Assembly: GCA_964632005.1 (NCBI GenBank)
Contig: CAZWAP010000003.1
Location: forward strand, 1-64,000
Direction: 5' to 3'
Source: CAZWAP01 sp964632005
GTDB lineage: Bacteria > Planctomycetota > Phycisphaerae > Sedimentisphaerales > Anaerobacaceae
Length of the DNA: 64,000 bases
Below are positions 60,863 through 64,000 of this stretch, one piece after another (position 1 is the stretch's first letter; each line of letters starts with the position of its first letter). The translations under genes were made by a program, and so were the position numbers. The notes under the pieces were generated by a model, which was not told where the DNA came from, made no database searches, and saw nothing but the letters and a program-made list of their open reading frames with translations.

Positions 60863-62593
60863 ATGCCTATCGAGATTGGAAAAGGCCGGGGGGCTATAAA
60901 GGGCTTGGACGCCCTCTATGAGTTCGAGCGCGAGCCGGTATCCGAGGACAAGCTTCAGCCGGGCAGGCACTTTGCAGGTGTTTTTGCAGGCGAGCATGTC
61001 GCCGGAACCGAGTTTGTCATCGGGGCGCTGTTCGTGGCCTGGGGGGCCACTGCTTACGATATATTCGTCGGTCTGCTCCTGGGCAACCTGATGGCCGTGA
61101 TGACCTGGACGTTGGTGTGCGCCCCGATAGCGGTGCAGCGGCGTCTGACACTGTACTGGTACCTTCGCGGGATAGCCGGGCCAGTGACCACAACCATCTA
61201 CAACGTTCTCAACGCCGTGCTTTTTTGTATCCTGGCTGGTTGTATGATTACTGTCTCGGCCTCTGCGGTCCGGATTCCTTTTGGCATACCGGCCCAGACC
61301 CGCTGGTACCCGCAGGATATCCGTTTTGTCCTGGTCGTAATCGGGGTGGGAGCTGTCGTCGTGACTCTGGCGATCCTGGGTTTTAAGAAGCTGGCGCAGT
61401 TTGCGGAGGTTTGCTCTCCGTGGATGTTCTTGATGTTCATCGCCGGTGCCCTGGTGATGCTGCCGCGTCTGGCCGATGAGGTGCTGGGCGGTCAAATGGG
61501 CAGCGTTGGTCAGTTCTGGAAGCTTGCGAACCGCGCGATATGGACGGGCCGGGCGCCTGCCGGCCGAGAACCACTGGGTTTCTGGCACGTTGCGGCGTTT
61601 GCGTGGATATGCAACCTGGCGATGCACGCGGGGCTGTCCGATATGGCGTTGCTGCGTTACGCCAGGCGGGCATCGTACGGGCTGTACTCGGCGTTCGGGA
61701 TGTTTCTCGGGCACTATCTGGCCTGGATCTGCGCGGGGATAATGGGGGCGGCTGCGGCGGTGGTTCTCGGTGTCTCGATGAGCGATCTGGACGCCGGAGG
61801 TGTTGCCTGGCAGGCCCTCGGCCTTACCGGCATCGTTGCGGTCGTCATCGCCGGATGGACGACTTCGAATCCGACTTTGTACCGGGCCGGGCTTGCGTTT
61901 CAGGCGATCACCCCGGGCTGGCCGAGGTGGCTGGTAACACTCATTGCCGGCGCCGCCACCACCGCAATCGCCTGCTCGCCGTTCGTCTTTACCTACCTGC
62001 TGAACTTCGTGGGTATATACGGGCTGCTCCTGATGCCTGTAGGCGCGATCGTCTGCGTGGAGCACTGGGTCTTCCCGCGGATCGGTCTGACGCAGTTCTG
62101 GGTCTCGAAGAGAAAACTGGCGGTAAGCTGGCCGGCCTTGCTGAGCTGGGGCATTGCGATCGCGGCGGCATTAGTGCTCGAACGGACGGGCACAATCCAC
62201 CTGTTTTTCCTCTTTGTTCCGGTGTGGCTGTTGACGGCGGTACTGTACATCATCTTCGCTTCACTGGCCGGCGCACGGCAGAAGATCGAAGGCGAAACAG
62301 CAGAACAGCCCACACAGGGTACGAGTCGCCAGGCCGTCGGGCCGTACGACAAGATCGAGCTGCCGAAGTGGGCCAAGCCGCCGAAAAAGTGCGATCTGCT
62401 GCTCTGGGTCAGCGGGCTTGTGGCACTGGCGTCGCTTGCGAGCTGCCTGGTCCTGCCGATCTGGGTTTATGTCTCCGGGGGGGATGAATATCGGGAGAAC
62501 CTGGCGTCGTTCAAGGAGATACTCATCTGGCCGAGCCTGGTTTACTTCGTGGCCGGAACAATCTGGGCAGTGAGAAAAGACAAGGCAAAATGA
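60863..62593 (+). CDS. NCS1-family (purine-cytosine permease-like) transporter
   Basis: A 576-residue inner-membrane protein with about 12 hydrophobic helices between residues 45 and 470, then a hydrophilic linker and a last pair of helices (about 510-570). The N-terminal LQPGRHFAGVFAGEHVAGTEFVIGALFVAWG and the FAWICNLAMHAGLSDMALLRYA region recall the nucleobase:cation symporter-1 fold. NCS1 proteins normally carry nucleobases, hydantoins or thiamine. Lying between rhaA and lsrF, this one may instead import rhamnose or a degradation product. The ATG at 60863 follows AAGGGAAG. Confidence 0.75.
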   Translation: MPIEIGKGRGAIKGLDALYEFEREPVSEDKLQPGRHFAGVFAGEHVAGTEFVIGALFVAWGATAYDIFVGLLLGNLMAVMTWTLVCAPIAVQRRLTLYWYLRGIAGPVTTTIYNVLNAVLFCILAGCMITVSASAVRIPFGIPAQTRWYPQDIRFVLVVIGVGAVVVTLAILGFKKLAQFAEVCSPWMFLMFIAGALVMLPRLADEVLGGQMGSVGQFWKLANRAIWTGRAPAGREPLGFWHVAAFAWICNLAMHAGLSDMALLRYARRASYGLYSAFGMFLGHYLAWICAGIMGAAAAVVLGVSMSDLDAGGVAWQALGLTGIVAVVIAGWTTSNPTLYRAGLAFQAITPGWPRWLVTLIAGAATTAIACSPFVFTYLLNFVGIYGLLLMPVGAIVCVEHWVFPRIGLTQFWVSKRKLAVSWPALLSWGIAIAAALVLERTGTIHLFFLFVPVWLLTAVLYIIFASLAGARQKIEGETAEQPTQGTSRQAVGPYDKIELPKWAKPPKKCDLLLWVSGLVALASLASCLVLPIWVYVSGGDEYRENLASFKEILIWPSLVYFVAGTIWAVRKDKAK

Positions 62594-62609
62594 TGGAAAG
62601 GATAGAACT

Positions 62610-63518
62610 ATGGCAGATACGAACGGAGCAAGGGAGGCGAAGAAGTTCTACGAAGATATTCCGATGGAAACCCCGGGCTTTTTCCTGAAGGGAGCGGGCT
62701 CCCTGGATTGGGGGATGAAGAATCGGCTGGCGCGGATCTTCAATCCGGACACAGGCCGAACGGTTATGTTCGCAATCGACCACGGGTACTTTCAGGGCCC
62801 GACGACCGGGCTTGAGCGGATCGACCTGACGATTGTTCCGCTGATGCGCTATGCCGACGCGATAATGCTCACGCGAGGGATCCTGCGCACGACAGTTCCA
62901 CCCACGTTGACCAAGCCGATCGTGATGCGCTGCAGCGGTGGGCCGAGCATACTCAAGGAGCTCTCAAACGAAGAGCTGGCGGTGGACATAGAGGACGCGA
63001 TCCGGATGAACGTAGCCGCTGTCACGCTGCAGGTATTCATCGGCGGCGAGCACGAGACCCGCTCGGTTCATAATATGACGCGGCTGGTGGATATGGGTTT
63101 GCGGTACGGTATTCCCACGATGGCCGTTACTGCTGTCGGGCGGGATATGGTCCGCGACGCCAGGTACTTCCGGCTGGCCTGCAGGATATGTGCGGAGTTA
63201 GGGGCGAATTTCGTCAAGACCTACTACGTCGATGAGGGCTTTGAGACGGTGACCGCCTCTTGTCCGGTTCCGATCGTGATGGCTGGCGGCAAAAAGATAG
63301 CGGTGCCCGATGCGCTGACGATGGCCTATCGGGCAATTCAGGAAGGGGCAGCCGGCGTGGATATGGGCCGGAACATCTTCCAGAGCGATGCTCCCGAGGC
63401 GATGATCCAGGTGGTGCACAAGGTCGTGCACGAAGATATGAAACCGCAGGAGGCCCTGGAATTGTACGAAACACTCAAGCGCGAGCAGGAAAAGGTCGAA
63501 GTTGCAAATGCAGGCTAA
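62610..63518 (+). CDS. lsrF: LsrF-type class I aldolase/thiolase
   Basis: A 302-residue class I (Schiff-base) barrel enzyme very close to E. coli LsrF, the 3-hydroxy-5-phosphonooxypentane-2,4-dione thiolase of autoinducer-2 breakdown. Shared blocks include GSLDWGMKNRLARIFNPDTGRTV, DHGYFQGPTTGLERID, PTMAVTAVGRDMVRDARYF, Lys203 in FVKTYYVDEGFE (the Schiff-base position as I recall it) and GVDMGRNIFQSD. No lsrK, lsrG or lsr transporter genes are present. In this operon it may instead cleave a rhamnulose-1-phosphate-derived compound to DHAP plus a C3 unit. Confidence 0.88.
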   Translation: MADTNGAREAKKFYEDIPMETPGFFLKGAGSLDWGMKNRLARIFNPDTGRTVMFAIDHGYFQGPTTGLERIDLTIVPLMRYADAIMLTRGILRTTVPPTLTKPIVMRCSGGPSILKELSNEELAVDIEDAIRMNVAAVTLQVFIGGEHETRSVHNMTRLVDMGLRYGIPTMAVTAVGRDMVRDARYFRLACRICAELGANFVKTYYVDEGFETVTASCPVPIVMAGGKKIAVPDALTMAYRAIQEGAAGVDMGRNIFQSDAPEAMIQVVHKVVHEDMKPQEALELYETLKREQEKVEVANAG

Positions 63519-64000
63519 AACCCTCTTTGACGAGTTGCGCTCGAAGGCGCCGCTTCTCAGCGTCGGGGTTCTCAGCGCGGAGTTGACCTCGCTGGGCTCC
63601 CAGGTCAGGCTGCTGGAGCGGGCGGGTGTTGAGCTGCTGCACTTCGACGTTATGGACGGGCGTTTCTGTCCGTTGATGACGGTTGGGCCCGGCTTCGTAA
63701 AGGCGGTCAAGACCGCATTGCTCAAGGACGTTCACCTGCTGGTCGAGGAGCCTCTCGGCAAGGTAGAGAGCTACGTGGCCGCCGGCGCGGACATAGTTAC
63801 GGTGCACGTTGAGTCCTGCCGACACATACACCGCGTCCTGCAGGAGCTGGGCAGGATGGCCAACGCCAATGATCCTGCCAGAGGTATCCTGCGTGGCCTG
63901 GCGTTGAATCCCGGGACACCCATCACAAGCGTGGAGCCGCTTCTTGACGAGTTGGAGATGGTTGTCCTCGTGGCGGTGAATCCGGGCTGGAGCGGCCAGG
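63508..64000 (+). CDS. rpe: Ribulose-phosphate 3-epimerase, truncated by the window end
   Basis: The first 164 codons of a Rpe-family barrel, open to the end of the window. Family signatures are LLSVGVLSAELTSLG, the metal-binding His45-x-Asp47 in LLHFDVMDGRF, KDVHLLVEEP (second His), AAGADIVTVHVES, GLALNPGTPI, and VAVNPGWSGQ at the cut. It overlaps the lsrF stop by 11 bp. Rpe normally interconverts ribulose-5-P and xylulose-5-P. In this setting it could epimerise a product of the LsrF-type step. Confidence 0.9.
   Translation, partial: MQAKTLFDELRSKAPLLSVGVLSAELTSLGSQVRLLERAGVELLHFDVMDGRFCPLMTVGPGFVKAVKTALLKDVHLLVEEPLGKVESYVAAGADIVTVHVESCRHIHRVLQELGRMANANDPARGILRGLALNPGTPITSVEPLLDELEMVVLVAVNPGWSGQ

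Noticed and set aside
62610..63518. Autoinducer-2 (Lsr) quorum-signal degradation locus
   Set aside because: Only the LsrF homologue is present. The kinase gene is RhaB-like, not LsrK-like, and lsrG, lsrR and the Lsr transporter are absent, so rhamnose context is preferred.

Overview
The window looks like a chromosomal segment from a Planctomycetota bacterium, most likely class Phycisphaerae or a close relative. This is an inference from gene content. The supporting traits are a prepilin-type protein with an H-X(9/10)-DG-like motif, Tat-exported sulfatases, a DUF1844 protein, GH172/DUF2961, a eukaryote-like UDPGP pyrophosphorylase, and genes for a lipopolysaccharide-bearing outer membrane (lpxD, lpxI, kdsA, a secretin). 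Genes are dense, GC-rich at third positions and often joined by 4-bp overlaps. I saw no insertion sequence, CRISPR array, rRNA or tRNA gene.

Layout. 1-936 is mostly non-coding, then hisA. 1.9-16.1 kb (+) is a surface-polysaccharide locus. It holds rfbA-rfbD-rfbB (dTDP-sugar supply, no rfbC), glycosyltransferases, a carbamoyltransferase/SxtJ/DUF5989/SGNH-hydrolase module, and a dehydrogenase-acetyltransferase-aminotransferase trio for an N-acetylated amino sugar. 16.1-29.6 kb (-) continues the envelope theme: lpxD-lpxI-double kinase-GT2, a GT9 heptosyltransferase-like gene and xerC. It ends with the operon leuS-CYTH-lipid kinase-kdsA-radical SAM. 30.2-32.2 kb encodes a secretin with a TPR tail. 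It converges on a WbpM/CapD-type nucleotide-sugar dehydratase and a polytopic membrane protein.

36.3-37.7 kb (-) is a pseudopilin fused to a degenerate Hint domain, behind a leader with two long crossing complementarities. 38.2-42.7 kb carries a UDP-sugar pyrophosphorylase, a lipoprotein aldose epimerase and glnS. 42.8-51.3 kb (-) holds trpC, DUF1844, smpB, two Tat sulfatases, two small membrane proteins, pgk and gap. panB follows after a non-coding stretch that may hold a small RNA.

53.7-64.0 kb (+) is a tight eight-gene operon built around L-rhamnose: rhaB, a PHP protein, a duplicated-Rossmann dehydrogenase, GH172, rhaA, an NCS1-type permease, lsrF and rpe (cut by the window end). It has no rhaD-type aldolase and no usual rhamnose transporter. 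Together with the sulfatases this suggests use of rhamnose-containing, possibly sulfated, polysaccharides.

The best candidates for undescribed biology are the non-canonical rhamnose operon, the membrane-linked carbamoylation module, the pseudopilin-Hint fusion with its structured leader, and the tandem-kinase protein in the lipid A operon. Function calls rest on motif and family recognition by eye; no database search was run.
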